Assembly: GCA_026419785.1 (NCBI GenBank)
Contig: JAODTK010004777.1
Coordinates: 62,001-126,000, forward strand
From: Sclerodactyla briareus
Taxonomy: Eukaryota; Echinodermata; Holothuroidea; Dendrochirotida; Sclerodactylidae
DNA length: 64,000 nt
Direction of reading: 5' to 3'
A model generated the notes under the pieces. That model was not told where the DNA came from, made no database searches, and saw only the letters and a list, made by a program, of their open reading frames with translations. Each line of letters begins with the position of its first letter. Within the stretch, counting starts at the first letter, position 1. The position numbers were made by a program, and so were the translations under genes. Positions 53,870 to 64,000 of this stretch are shown piece after piece.

Positions 53870-54370
53870 CCACAACCCGGGATATGTAATCCTTTGTGGA
53901 TTGGGACCATGATGTTGACAGCCTAACTGCAGGGCTTTATTAACAGTCATACACACACAATGCAGGCAGGGGTTGAAGAGGTTTATTGGCTCCACATAGG
54001 TTTTTATAACTGATTCAGCAGGACTTTTCTGATGTGCATTTCTGCTGTACTAAACCTAGTTAAATTAATGGGAGATCATATCACGTTTCCAATGAATGTA
54101 AGCACTCAAACTTAGCATTCCCCCTCGAGTAATATAAGATAGGCCTATGGAAAAATTTTAGTTTTGCCCTGTCCTCCCTTCTCCCATTCTCCTCCCATTG
54201 AATCCATGTTTACTAATCTCCCAATTTGTACCTTCCCCGAGAAAATGTCACTGATTAAATGCAAAATAGACACTAAATGAGGGGAAGTATAAACGCAAGA
54301 AGAGGCGCTTCTGCCGTGCAATTAGGAAATTGTCAATAAATGCAGTGATGCGGGCTTCAACTAGGGCTAC
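53870..54370. other. Unannotated DNA
   Basis: No feature recognised. Confidence 0.3.
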
Positions 54371-54373
54371 ATT

Positions 54374-54650
54374 TTTCAAATTGTCATAAGGCTGCCTATG
54401 AAACCCGGGGGGGGGGGGGGTGCAGTGCAAGACAAAATTACGACCCCACCGTAGAACACCACCCAATGACACAAATAGGGCTAGGAGCAACACCACAACT
54501 GATCTTCAAATAGGGCATTACATTTTTTCAATGCCATATAAGCTGCCTATGAACCCGGGAGGCACAGGGGGGTGGCGGGGGTTGCAGGCAAGACCGAATT
54601 ACGACCCCCACCCGTAGCAAAACCACTACGGATACAGGAGGTCCCACATA
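54374..54650 (+). repeat. ~160-bp tandem duplication with G-rich core
   Basis: aaggctgcctatgaaacccgggg...tgcagtgcaagacaaaattacgacccc (54386-54450) is repeated as taagctgcctatgaacccggg...tgcaggcaagaccgaattacgaccccc (54538-54608). Both contain long G-runs or GGCGGGGG. Confidence 0.75.
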
Positions 54651-54961
54651 TATGGTGGTCAAATTGTGCCAGTCCAATATTCAAACTATCGTTCGTTAGA
54701 TATCGTGCTGACAGCTTTTGAAAACTTTGCCTCTCGTGACCTCGAATGAACAGAACGGGCACCCAAAACACTGGAGGTCATCCCCCCATATTGTGCAACC
54801 ACATACCTAATTGGAATATGATAACCAGTTTGCGTTCGTGTAGATACGTGCTGACAAGGGGTTGTCACCACACCCACACACACACACGAGTACACACACG
54901 CACACACACATACTCACGGTGCATGAACTGCATAGATTCTGTTGCCTTCGGCAAGGAATCA
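54651..54961 (+). repeat. Satellite-like unit ending in (CA)n and terminal hairpin
   Basis: Two phrases of the type cgttcgttagatatcgtgctgac and gcgttcgtgtagatacgtgctgac lie about 130 bp apart (54693, 54831). They are followed by (CA)n at 54866-54912 and gcatagattctgttgccttcggcaaggaatc. The hairpin ending is that of the 7.2 kb, 12.9 kb and 49.9 kb loci. Confidence 0.65.
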
Positions 54962-54964
54962 AAA

Positions 54965-56110
54965 AGGCATAACACATATTTCTAATCAGATGCTAGAAAC
55001 GGTTATGCTGAGGAGGCCCAAAATGCTAAAAATGTCTTTTTGGTTACATGGGAACATAGTTTGGCCTATGAAAGGCACAATAACTTCGTCAGCAATTATG
55101 CTTTTTCGCCATACGTCTAGAAGTGGCATTGAACATATGGAGGAAAAGGTCACAAGGAGAATTGGTTTTGGGACACAATTATTGCTGCCCCCCCCAATGC
55201 TGAAATGCGACTGGGACATTTTCCTAACACTGCACATAACCAGTATTAACCTTTGTTATAGTCTCTAATTCTTATTGTTTTAACAGACTGGCTGTACAGC
55301 CCGACCATGCTGGTCTTGAGTGAGGTAGCAATATGCACGAAAAACAATCTGGGCAGGGGATTGTGAACATCAGTGTGACGGATTGACGTAATTGACGTTT
55401 GGCAGGGCAAACAATTCTGAGACATGTGAAATTTTGACAGAAAATTGAACGAAAAAAAATGCAAAAAATCAATTCCACAGCAGTGATGCAAGATGCGGGC
55501 AACCTCAACCCAATTGAGGGGGGCCTTATGAGCAGCGGAATACCTCTGAAATCGAAATATGTAGGGAATGGAGGCCCACGATAAGAATTGTAAGGGATAA
55601 TAACATTAACAGTTTTTGGAAATTTTATTGTCAATGTCAGTTAATGTTGTAACTGTACATAAGGCCCGGGACGGCAAAGAAGCCGTTTCTGCAATATGGG
55701 GGATTTAAATGTTTAGTATGATTAAACCGATATTTAAACCCAAATATTTCGCCTCGGACGCCGGCACCTGATAGTTGACGCTTCGCAGTTTAATTTTTAG
55801 CAAATCAGTGCGCTGTACTATTATAGTCAAGTGTTACTGACAAGTTTGGGAACATGTAGGCCTATGTCTGGATATGATGATGGACGAATGTAAATTGCGA
55901 GGATGAATGGCATAGTAGGAATGAATGAAAGAGAATGCTGGTAGATATGAGTCGTGTATCATCTAGACTATCGGATATTATTACATTTCCATAGTAGATT
56001 GTTATCTATCATGGCGTTAGGAATATGGGGGGCAGAATGAGATACATATTTAAGACCGATTGAATGCACCTCAAAACACCGGCTAGTGCCTTTCTGCAGA
56101 TTAGAAACTC
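54965..56110. other. Unannotated DNA
   Basis: No supported gene. Minus-strand frames of 81-120 codons (55246-55634) show no known motif. Confidence 0.3.
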
Positions 56111-56117
56111 AGTTTTC

Positions 56118-56190
56118 GGGATCCGCTACGCGGCCAATAGTCGTGGCGGCTCCGCTTAGATAGTGTTCTAGCGTCACCCCCCCCCCCTCC
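56118..56190 (-). repeat. GCGCCAAC-palindrome repeat, copy 3
   Basis: On the minus strand: G-run, gtgacgctagaacac, tatctaagcggagccgcc, acgactattggccgcg, tagcggatcc. Same order as the copies at 29.85, 35.9 and 63.2 kb, with decay in the palindrome. Confidence 0.55.
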
Positions 56191-56194
56191 AAAG

Positions 56195-56965
56195 CCTGAA
56201 AACAAATATTACGCACACAACTTACCTACAGGGGAGCAGCCATAAAACCATCAGGCGAAGTAGAATACACACTCTGACTGCTGACGGGGACTATTACCTT
56301 GAAACGATCTACCTATATAGTATCGTGATTTGAGAGCCCTGCAGTGAAGGCTCAATGGCCTAATACACTGTACAAAGACCTGTATGAGACCTATAAAACT
56401 ACAACATAAACACGTAGTAGTTGCTCATTCGATGTGCAGATACGTAGAAGTAATATTTGTCGCCAGTACAACAACCTGCCATGGGTACTAAAAATAGGAT
56501 AAGGACAATTATGAAACCGGAGATTGTCGATGGGTCTCAGGTTCGCTTCCTTATGTGATCCAAAATATATTCAGTTTGTGTCTATTGTCTATTACACTTC
56601 GGTTAGAAGCCTGTGCAACAAAAGTCTCAATAAAGTGACATTGTTACATTTTACATCACAACAGCGGTATTTATCGGATGGGTATGTAAGCTCTGTGTTG
56701 GATCATATTTACTCTTTTAAATAATGAATACTCTAAATCGACAGGTAATCCCCAAATTGAAATTACATTTTCTTCGATTGCCATTTTTGGTTTTGCACTC
56801 GTCTTGAAAATAATGACAAAGGGTCATACATACAAGTGCATAATAAAAATGGAAATATTAATACTGCTGGATAAATTGCCCCTCTCAGTTTATCCAACTG
56901 AAGTTTTCTCTCTGCTAATAAGAATATAGTTTTCTTCTTCTGAGCAAAGATTATTTTTGTTTAGA
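56195..56965. other. Unannotated DNA
   Basis: No feature recognised. A GGTTCGCTTCC at 56538-56548 resembles a B box, but no A box precedes it. Confidence 0.3.
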
Positions 56966-56970
56966 TCAAA

Positions 56971-57660
56971 GATCGGTTCGGTTTTAGGGTTTTGGCAGTT
57001 AGTACCCCCGCTAACAACTTGGTAAAAAAAATGAACAACAGTCAATTGAATTCATGCTTCCTCTCCATAGCTATATGAAGCAATAATTTCGTAAACAGAA
57101 TAAAGTTTTTCTGCAACAGAAAAGAAGGGGGGGGTGGGAGAGATGATTCGAATGTTTTATCACGGCCATTACAAAAAAGTGCAAATGGTGTCAGACGGCA
57201 ACGCCAGTGAGATGTTCACTATTCGTTTGTGTTACACCTAAGTCTATAGCGGAAATAACCTCACCTTAACATCCTGAATTCCATGGCAATCGCATAAGGT
57301 CATATTTTTCTGCAAACTTCGGTTCGGATTTATTGTTTTGGCAGTTAGTATGTAAACCTTGGTAAAAAAATTGAACAACAGTCAATTGAATTCATGCTTC
57401 CTCTTCCACATCTATATGAAGCAATAATTTCGTAAACATGAATAACGTTCTTCTCTGCTACCTGAGAAAAAGAAGAGGGGGGGGGGGAGAAGTGATCGAT
57501 TGTTTTATCCACTGCATTACAAAAAAGTGCAATTTATTGTGTCAGCGCAACGCCAGTCTATGGAACTAGTCGTTGTGAACACCCTAAGTCTATATCGTAA
57601 ATACCTCACCTTAACATCCTGAATTCCATGGCAATCGCATAAGGTAAATATTTCTTTCAA
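56971..57660 (+). repeat. ~345-bp tandem duplication
   Basis: Copy 1 (56971-57320) and copy 2 (57321-57660) share ttttggcagttagta, gaacaacagtcaattgaattc, atatgaagcaataatttcgt, a G-run, attacaaaaaagtgcaa, and ttaacatcctgaattccatgg in order. Identity is roughly 85-90% by eye with many short indels. The copies are directly adjacent. No coding signal. Confidence 0.85.
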
Positions 57661-57664
57661 ACTT

Positions 57665-59035
57665 CTCAACCGAAATGACCCTTTTATCAAAAATTGCAAA
57701 AATTTGCAACGCTCGAAACAGTGTTGAATTGAAGAAGGACTGCATTACGTGTGGTGTCGGATGACTCATCATATCATTCCTTGAGGTAAGTGAGGGTCTC
57801 CATGCGCGGTGGAGACTGCTTTCTTTCACTATCCCGGGTAAGCTTCCAAACGGAAATCTTTTGCGATTGCCATTTTTTCAGGGTTATTTAACAAATATGC
57901 AGCATCATGCGGCTAGGGGCCCATAAATTGTACTTATTTGCCCAATAGTGAGGGTGAGCGGTGAGGCCATTCATGAGGGCGCAATTCCTGGGGTTCCGAC
58001 CTCAACACAACCCGCCACCCTGACAAATCTTCTTGGCGTACGTACTATCTGGCATTGTCAAAGAAGTCTCTTGCACTGTACAGTTACACGTAACACATGG
58101 GATCAGAAAGCTTTTTGGCAAAACTGTCATTCCAAATAATCTGGTCCTCAAAACAATTGGTCGTGGTAACAAAGGTAAGACAACTCAGGCATGACAGCAG
58201 CCCCTCCCCAATCAAAAGGGATATTCCCATGCTCCCGATGTATATGATAGCAGAACCTTTCACCCACGGTTATCTTCATACTCCGCAGGAAATCAGCTAC
58301 ATGTATCTACGCGTTCTTCACGCGGTTGTACGGTATATTCCTTTTGATTTTCGTGCACGAGCTTACCACCCAATACATAGATATTTGAAGGAGGGGCCAT
58401 TGCATCTGAAGATTCTAGACTAGAGTGGATTACAAATAATGAAAATGGTAAAAACAACTATCCAGTGATAAAAGATAACCTTTTCACAATCGTCATTCGC
58501 CTTACGAAGAGTCAGATGGTGATTTAAGCCCACATATTCAGGTCACTTAGGTTCTAGATAGTTTATTTGGAGATAATTCAAGGAGAACAGATCATCGCCG
58601 TTGTTGGTAATCAGTATCCCGAGTTAGCCTGGTGGGCCTATGTGTGAATGGTCATTGGAACCTAGTACCGTTTTCTCGATCTCTCACATTGTCGATTCCC
58701 AGTGGGGAGAGGTTTGGATTCTGTCGAATTCACTTTCAAGCCAGATTGATACTTGTTGGGAAATTGTGGGGAATTTGTGAAGACCGTGACAAGGAGTCGT
58801 CCTTTTTTTTAATAGACTTTCAAGAATGTAACAAATGCACAAAATGGCCCACCTCAAAGGAGTCGTTATCGAATGAAAATAGAATATGAATACCTCGACC
58901 TACCGGATAACATTGAAACATTTGAATTCACTGTCAGCGTGAATTCAAACAGCAAGTGTTTCCTCATATAAGAAGGAAGATAGAAGCTCAGTGGAGGCCC
59001 CTATGCAATATGTTTGGACATGCAGAGAAACAGGA
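57665..59035. other. Mostly unannotated DNA, possible upstream LINE remnant
   Basis: A plus frame of 108 codons (58097-58423) has no known motif. Sequence from about 58600 may be decayed LINE continuous with the 3' end at 59.04-59.44 kb, but no catalytic motif is visible. Confidence 0.3.
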
Positions 59036-59039
59036 CCAA

Positions 59040-59445
59040 AGGGGAAAACCCGCGTTTAATGCATTGGTTCAAGAAAAATGCTGACCGGGCCTGACTTGAG
59101 GGAGCTGAGGCGAAGCCACGGGGTAGGTGATTGAGTCTGTGTTCGAAATTTTCCATGGCTTCGATGACAATGGTTCTCGCGCTCGGTAATAACGCAGCAG
59201 ATAATTAGTCACTCGGAAGTATTTTTGTTCGCAAAGAGGATTGATTATGAGATCAGTGGAAAGCCCTCCCTGTAGATGTTGTTTGATCTCAGAGTCTGAT
59301 TGCTAAGAAGTCTTGACTTGTTTTTCAGAAAGTGAGAAGAATTCAGTAAGTCTGCGGTTTTCGTCTGGTTGTTTGTGCTTCAGGGTCCTTCTTGGGACAC
59401 TGTTCTTCCCAACCCTTCCTACTAAAAATGAATGATCTAATTTAA
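59040..59445 (+). pseudogene. LINE 3' end (C-terminal RT region)
   Basis: Plus-strand frames read TGPDLRELRRSHGVGD (59080-59135), then FPWLR, SEVFLFAKRIDYEISGKPS (59210-59268), LLRSLDLFFRK (59300-59335) and a tail ending ctactaaaaatgaatgatctaa. The layout parallels the last 450 bp of the LINE at 46.6-48.5 kb (LR.R..GDLI..FK...G.D..., ...F..R......LP..VV...S...F...LD.FFRK). Confidence 0.55.
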
Positions 59446-59449
59446 TAGC

Positions 59450-59800
59450 GTACACAGTAATATTCTGAAATGATAGCCACGAAAGAGCATGATATAAAAA
59501 TTTTTTTTTGCGGAATCAACAAAAAAAATATTTCCCCTACACTTTCTGTATTTGTAGCAGACATATGGATGACATCATAATAGCCGGCGGATATTCACCG
59601 ATATCTCGATTCTTTGAGAAATCGGGGTATAAGAATGCATATGCATAGTTTGTAAAAATACCGGTAAACTCCGTTAACTTGTTAGCAATGTCCGCTGCTG
59701 CTAATTTATGACCTGAGTGTTTCCCCCACAACATGAGCCGGAATTGGCGACATTAAAAACGAAGTATTTAAAATCTGAGCACCAAGCGTAGCCTTTTTTA
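59450..59800. other. Unannotated DNA
   Basis: No feature recognised. Confidence 0.3.
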
Positions 59801-59980
59801 CCTGCCTGAGCACCATGCCGTGGATGGTTTCTGACTGAGTAATGGTGTGGGATGTTCGGATTGTTCGCCTCCTTGAGCATGGGCGTCGATCTCTGGGGGA
59901 GGGGGGGGCAGGAGGACACCGCCCCCCCACTTTTCGAAGGGGGAGGACCCTTCATATCAAATGCCCCCCCCCCCACCTCC
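59800..59980. repeat. Short 31-bp-type repeats joined to a G/C-tract element
   Basis: Degenerate copies of the 63.3-kb 31-bp unit (ctgagcaccatgccgtggatgg, ctgagtaatggtgtgggatg, cttgagcatgggcg) run from 59803 to 59885. They pass into gtcgatctctgggggagg and a G/C-tract inverted pair (aggggggggca...cccccccacttttcgaagggggag) at 59895-59950. Another C-run lies at 59964-59976. Confidence 0.55.
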
Positions 59981-59984
59981 TCCT

Positions 59985-62450
59985 TTTTGATCCTCGATGA
60001 AGACGAAAGTACATGTCCGTTACACACGTATCCGTTCAAAGTGCCCTTGTGGCTGAAAAAAACATTGAGAAAGGCCGGCCTCACAAGACCACAGCGGCCT
60101 TTATTCGGAACCCGATTGTCCAAAATCTCCGCGCGCTGCGCGCGCAGACAACCGTAATGTTGCTTCTACGGTGTCGTGAGCGATGCACTTTGAAGGATAT
60201 TCTGGCGATATGAAGCTTTTATGCAAGTTTATCACTCAGAAACATAGTGAGACGTTCTATTGTTGTTTTAAAACAAAGGTAGATTACAATGAAATGTCAA
60301 GTAGATTTGACACGAAGCGCGTTGGCATACGAGGCGGATGAAGAGTCGGACTGCTCCAAACAATATGGAAGTAGTAAAAAGAAAGTTTGCAGATCAAAGA
60401 ACAACAGCTTGGGCAAAGAAAAGGAACCAATTCAGGCAGACAAACCTGCCAAGAGGATAAATGTCAGCAGACTGCCGATTTCTCTTGTCGAAAGCCCGAG
60501 ATTGAGCAAAAAATTTGTCAATCTTGTCAAGTTTGGAAGTTGTGATTTATAGATGTCCAAGAAATATGCAAAGAATTCGTCCGTTTCGGTATCCGATGTT
60601 GTTTCGCCGCAGTACTGTAGACACGTACGATAGCTATGAGATACATCACTCAAAAGAATATTTGAGGTGCAATTTGTAATTCTGTGACAATTTTACAAAT
60701 TGCTCTAGACATCACATTCTAGCCAGCTGAAAAGCATCGAGAGGACGATGCACACTCCAATTTGAAACTAATATCTGCAATTCAATTTCAACAAAACAGT
60801 CCGTGGCCCGCCCATGACCGAAACGGAGACAGAAAAAATGTGGAGCGCGTCGAGGGGAAAATTATTCCCCACATTGTAATGAGCTAATTAGGAAAGGAAT
60901 ATGTATGTAAACAAACCGGGCAAGAAACGTAAATTCTTGCAAAGATGAGAAAAATTTTCTTAAATCTTAGACTATACCAGGAAAACGTGCGAAATAGCAC
61001 CTTTGACTTTGTGTGTTCTACCTTCATGATCGCAACAAAATTCGAACAACTTTGTGATATGAGTCAAAAATTCCGTCGAAAGAATCGGGTACGAGCCTAC
61101 GTAGGCTACGAGGCAAAACGAAAAATTATAGCCTGGGTTCTCTAGAATGGGCTACCGGTCTGACTCCAGCCTTTTCCCCTAGCTCGACTAGTCAGAAATG
61201 TCTACGTCCCTGCTGCCGACAGATGGAAAAAAAAATGAATAAATCTAGACCTCAGCGACGGATTAAGTTTTCCTTCTTTCTGCAACATGAATCCCACCTA
61301 CTAATACTTATTTCGCAGGCGAAAATACCTCACCCAATAAATCATTTGAGCTACGCCCCAGTGGGACAGAGATAAACTAGGCTACATAGTTGTTCACAAT
61401 TCATAATTGTAAATCCAAACTGCTTTGACTTCTGCCTCGGACTATAAATTGCGTAGCCCTTTGAAGAGGCAAAGTTATTCTGAATGAAAATTCGGGGCAA
61501 AAATTGAAATAAATTCGGGGAAAATTCCTGCGGACAGAAAAAGGCGAAAGTTTGATTACTGGCTGAATTTTCTATCAATACCCAGAAAACATGCACAATT
61601 TTTCGCGCGCGGGCCTGCTTTTCTGTCGTTTAGGAAAATCATGTTCTGCAAAAAATAAAAAAAAGGCCCGTACGCCTAGGCTAGCTCATCAGCACTTTTT
61701 TTTTTCTCCTTTCGAATTTTATTATCTGCAGTTGCCTACGAATGCATGGGGACCAAATTGTTCAGTGATGTGCTCAACAGCTTTGAACTGGCATTACATG
61801 GCTTGGGTATTATCAAGGGGGCAATTCTCCTGGCTGAAAGTGGGGGGTACCCAGGGTGGTTCAACAGTGAAATGAAAACACATATGTACGGAGCGGACTC
61901 CCAAAAAGTTGGGGGTCACGACCCTACAAAGACTGCGCCCTGGATTGGGAAAGAGTCCTAGCAGATAACGTATATTGCTAATGGCAATCATTTATCTTTC
62001 ATTCCTTTTTCCAACCCCAAGTTAGTTGATATTGTAAATTATCAATATAGTAAGATGGTAAAGTATATCACGGATGAGTACAGAACCAACTTAAGCAAAA
62101 CAGTCATAATATACGAGACTGGGTCGAGCCGGGGGTGCCCAGGATACTGAAAGTGAAAATAGAAAAGAGAAATACCCCAAAACTTTGGGGAAATAATGGA
62201 AGAAATTTGGGCATAGTAAAAATGAAAAGTTTTTTTAATTATGGATTTGGTGGCCAGACGAATTTCGCGCGCTCATCAGTAATGATTAAGTTGTGTTGTG
62301 CATATAAACGCAATGAAATCCACTAACTCTTGTTTAGCCTGGGAAAGTTGTTCTGCCATTTTCTGAACCTGTGAACGGTGTGTACCGTGCACCTGGTCAT
62401 TTTTTATATGGGTGGCGGTGGTTCGGTGAAAAATCGTAATTGATGATTTC
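59985..62450. other. Unannotated DNA with one protein-like open frame
   Basis: 60289-60552 (+) is an ATG-initiated frame of 87 codons with a polar, basic middle (SSKKKVCRSKNNSLGKEKEP), not recognised. A frame at 61746-61961 (+) includes LAESGGYPGWFN near a tccccaaaaa/ggggtcacgac repeat texture. gcgcgctgcgcgcgc at 60130-60144 is palindromic. None of this is enough to call a gene. Confidence 0.25.
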
Positions 62451-62457
62451 TAAAACT

Positions 62458-62992
62458 GATTCATTATTGTCTAACCGAACGATAATCGCGTTGGTAATTG
62501 TCTAAGTCCACTAATTCCAGGTGCGGACCCCAGATGAAAATGGACCCCAGTATAGGGCCGACAGTCGAAGAGATTACGCATGTTTCATAACGGAGTGCTC
62601 GAATTTTAAATCGAATGACCAAAACGACATAAATTTTCAATGGCGTTTTTCTACCCGGCGTTTTGAATATGCGATGTAGTGCTTCGAATCATTTCGTTCA
62701 CTCGAATAATTTCGGAAGCCTTGGGGGCAGACTGCCCCTCCCCCCAATTTGTCTGAGATGAAAAAATCGGGCGAAAATTCGTGGAAAATTGGAAAGGAAA
62801 AAGGCAAAATGAAAAAAAAAACCTCAATTTTCTGCTGACTTTTTCGATACATCCCGGAAAACAACAACATTGATGAACTGACTTGTAAATTTCGGCCAAA
62901 AATTAACTGCTCCCCAATTGGAATGGTCCCGTACGCCTATGGCTTTTCCCTTCGATCCCACCAGGACCGTTGGGCAGACCCCTGGATCCCAA
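62458..62992 (-). repeat. ~600-bp dispersed repeat, minus copy
   Basis: Reverse-complement match to 36184-36785 over its full length, with many small differences. Its left end corresponds to the right end of the other copy (gtctaaccg..., cctaagtccactaatt). Confidence 0.7.
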
Positions 62993-63134
62993 GCAAACGA
63001 AGCCGAGTAGAAAAGGTAATAAAAAATACCAAGTGTGATATGCGGTAAATCATCTTAGTATGCACAATGACAACTTTTTTGTCTGTCTCTTACTCAAATC
63101 ACACATGTAGATGGGTGCAATCGCGTCCTGGCAG

Positions 63135-63290
63135 TGCCGTTTGCCGGCGATCTGGAGGGTATGAAGCAACATTTTCTTGTAAGCTCCGCGCCAGCCAATG
63201 TTGGCGCTCCGCTTAGTGGGTCATTTGCATTCGATTGTCCCCCCCCCCCCCACTTTTCCAAACAGATCGCTCGACGCCCATGTCCCTGAG
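63135..63290 (-). repeat. GCGCCAAC-palindrome repeat, copy 4
   Basis: On the minus strand: catgggcgtcgagcg, ttggaaaagtggg plus a G-run, gaatgcaaatgaccc, actaagcggagcgccaac, attggctggcgcgg, agcttacaagaaaatg, ataccctccagatcgccgg. The right edge is the first unit of the 31-bp array. Confidence 0.65.
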
Positions 63291-63740
63291 CACCGTGGCG
63301 TGAAATGGTTGCCTCACTAAGCACCCTGGAGTAGGATGGTTGCCTGTCTTAGCTCCATGGCGTAGATTTTCGCCTCTCGAGCACCATTGCGTAGAGTGGT
63401 AAACTCTCTGAGCTCCACAGCTGGTATGTTTACCTTCCTGAGCACCCTGGCGTAGGATTGTTGACTCTCTAGGCACCATGGCGTAGGATGATCGCCACCC
63501 TCAGCACCCTGGCGTGGGATGGTTGCCTTTCTGGGCACCCTAGCGTAGGGTGATGCCAAGTTCCTGAGCAAAATGGCGTAGAATGGTTGCCGCTCTGAAC
63601 AGCACCCTGCCGTAAGATATTTACCTACCTGAGCACCATTGCATAGGATGGCTGTATGTCTGAGCACCATGGCGTAAGATATTCGCTTCCCTGAGCACAA
63701 CGGCGCAGGATGGTTGAGTCCCTGGATACCATGGCGTAGG
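63283..63740 (+). repeat. 31-bp minisatellite, about 15 units
   Basis: The unit is gagcaccctggcgtaggatgg followed by ttgcctctct. The first units are exactly 31 bp and later ones vary by a base or two. Divergence between units is 10-30%. Predicted minus-strand frames of 88-127 codons through it are a by-product of the repetition. Confidence 0.9.
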
Positions 63741-64000
63741 GTACATGTTTTCTGCCAAGGATACCCACAATAATGGGTATTTTAACCCATGATGATTAAG
63801 GTCGGCACATTATACGATTTTTATCGGATTGCTACACGATTTTTTTTCTCGTTTAGGCAAAAAAATCAGGTATGTAGTAATAAATGTCGTAATGAATGAT
63901 ATGAATTTGTGCAGTACTTAAATACCATCACCAAATCATAAGTGCCTTAACAACCATCGTTCCTTGGTGATGTCATATCAAAAAACAATAAAAATCGGAC
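63741..64000. other. Unannotated AT-rich DNA at the right edge
   Basis: A small stem (atacccacaataatgggtat, 63761-63780) and AT-rich sequence. No gene. Confidence 0.3.

Noticed and set aside
60289..60552. 87-codon lysine-rich protein
   Set aside because: Starts with ATG and is plausible in composition, but there is no homology, splice signal or repeat of the frame; mentioned only within the region note.
63213..63700. Minus-strand frames of 88-127 codons at the right edge
   Set aside because: They lie on the 31-bp tandem array.

Overview
The window looks like nuclear DNA of a repeat-rich marine invertebrate. It has spliced exons, tRNA-derived SINEs, several clades of decayed LINEs, satellites and minisatellites, and no operons, ribosome-binding sites or long open frames. 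I cannot name the species. The satellite style and the many long G/C homopolymers suggest a non-vertebrate animal (echinoderm, hemichordate, cephalochordate or cnidarian are all possible). Single-base indels are common in exons and repeats alike, so part of the damage may be uncorrected long-read error rather than decay.

The one host gene I can support is on the minus strand, from about 22.3 kb down to at least 11.7 kb. It is a five-exon partial homologue of the mitochondrial large-subunit ribosomal protein bL9m (MRPL9). Exon 1 is at 22175-22296, exon 2 at 16112-16270, exon 3 at 14134-14258, exon 4 at 12894-12938 and exon 5 at 11681-11782. Splice phases fit across the set, and the peptides match the L9 N-terminal domain (KVILLEDVPG, LIPEGLA, YASP) and the metazoan MRPL9 C-terminal half. 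The last exon or exons were not found.

The standout feature is inside this gene. The 3' end of exon 2, together with its GTAAGT donor, has been amplified into a minisatellite of about 23 units of 39 bp (15220-16140). Every intact unit carries a copy of the L9 motif KVILLEDVPG followed by a consensus 5' splice site. The unit is 13 codons long and open in the exon frame. A second minisatellite in intron 1 (18670-19345) repeats an acceptor-like pyrimidine tract plus CAG on the same strand.

Layout. 1-3.5 kb: unannotated, AT-rich. 3.5-5.0 kb: LINE reverse transcriptase (+). 5.5-7.2 kb: tandem array of a ~310-bp satellite. 7.2-11.6 kb: dispersed repeats, octamer-rich and GGACTC-rich. 11.7-22.3 kb: the MRPL9 gene, with satellite relatives, minisatellites, two SINEs and a 450-bp duplication in its introns. 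22.3-33 kb: SINE, LINE fragment, inverted repeats, unidentified DNA. 33-41 kb: LINE tail, TTA microsatellite, G/C-tract repeat families, a 44-nt poly-C and an L2/Rex1-like LINE (-). 43.7-49 kb: several LINE fragments (+) and a SINE (-). 49-64 kb: dispersed repeat families, tandem duplications, a LINE 3' end and a 31-bp minisatellite.
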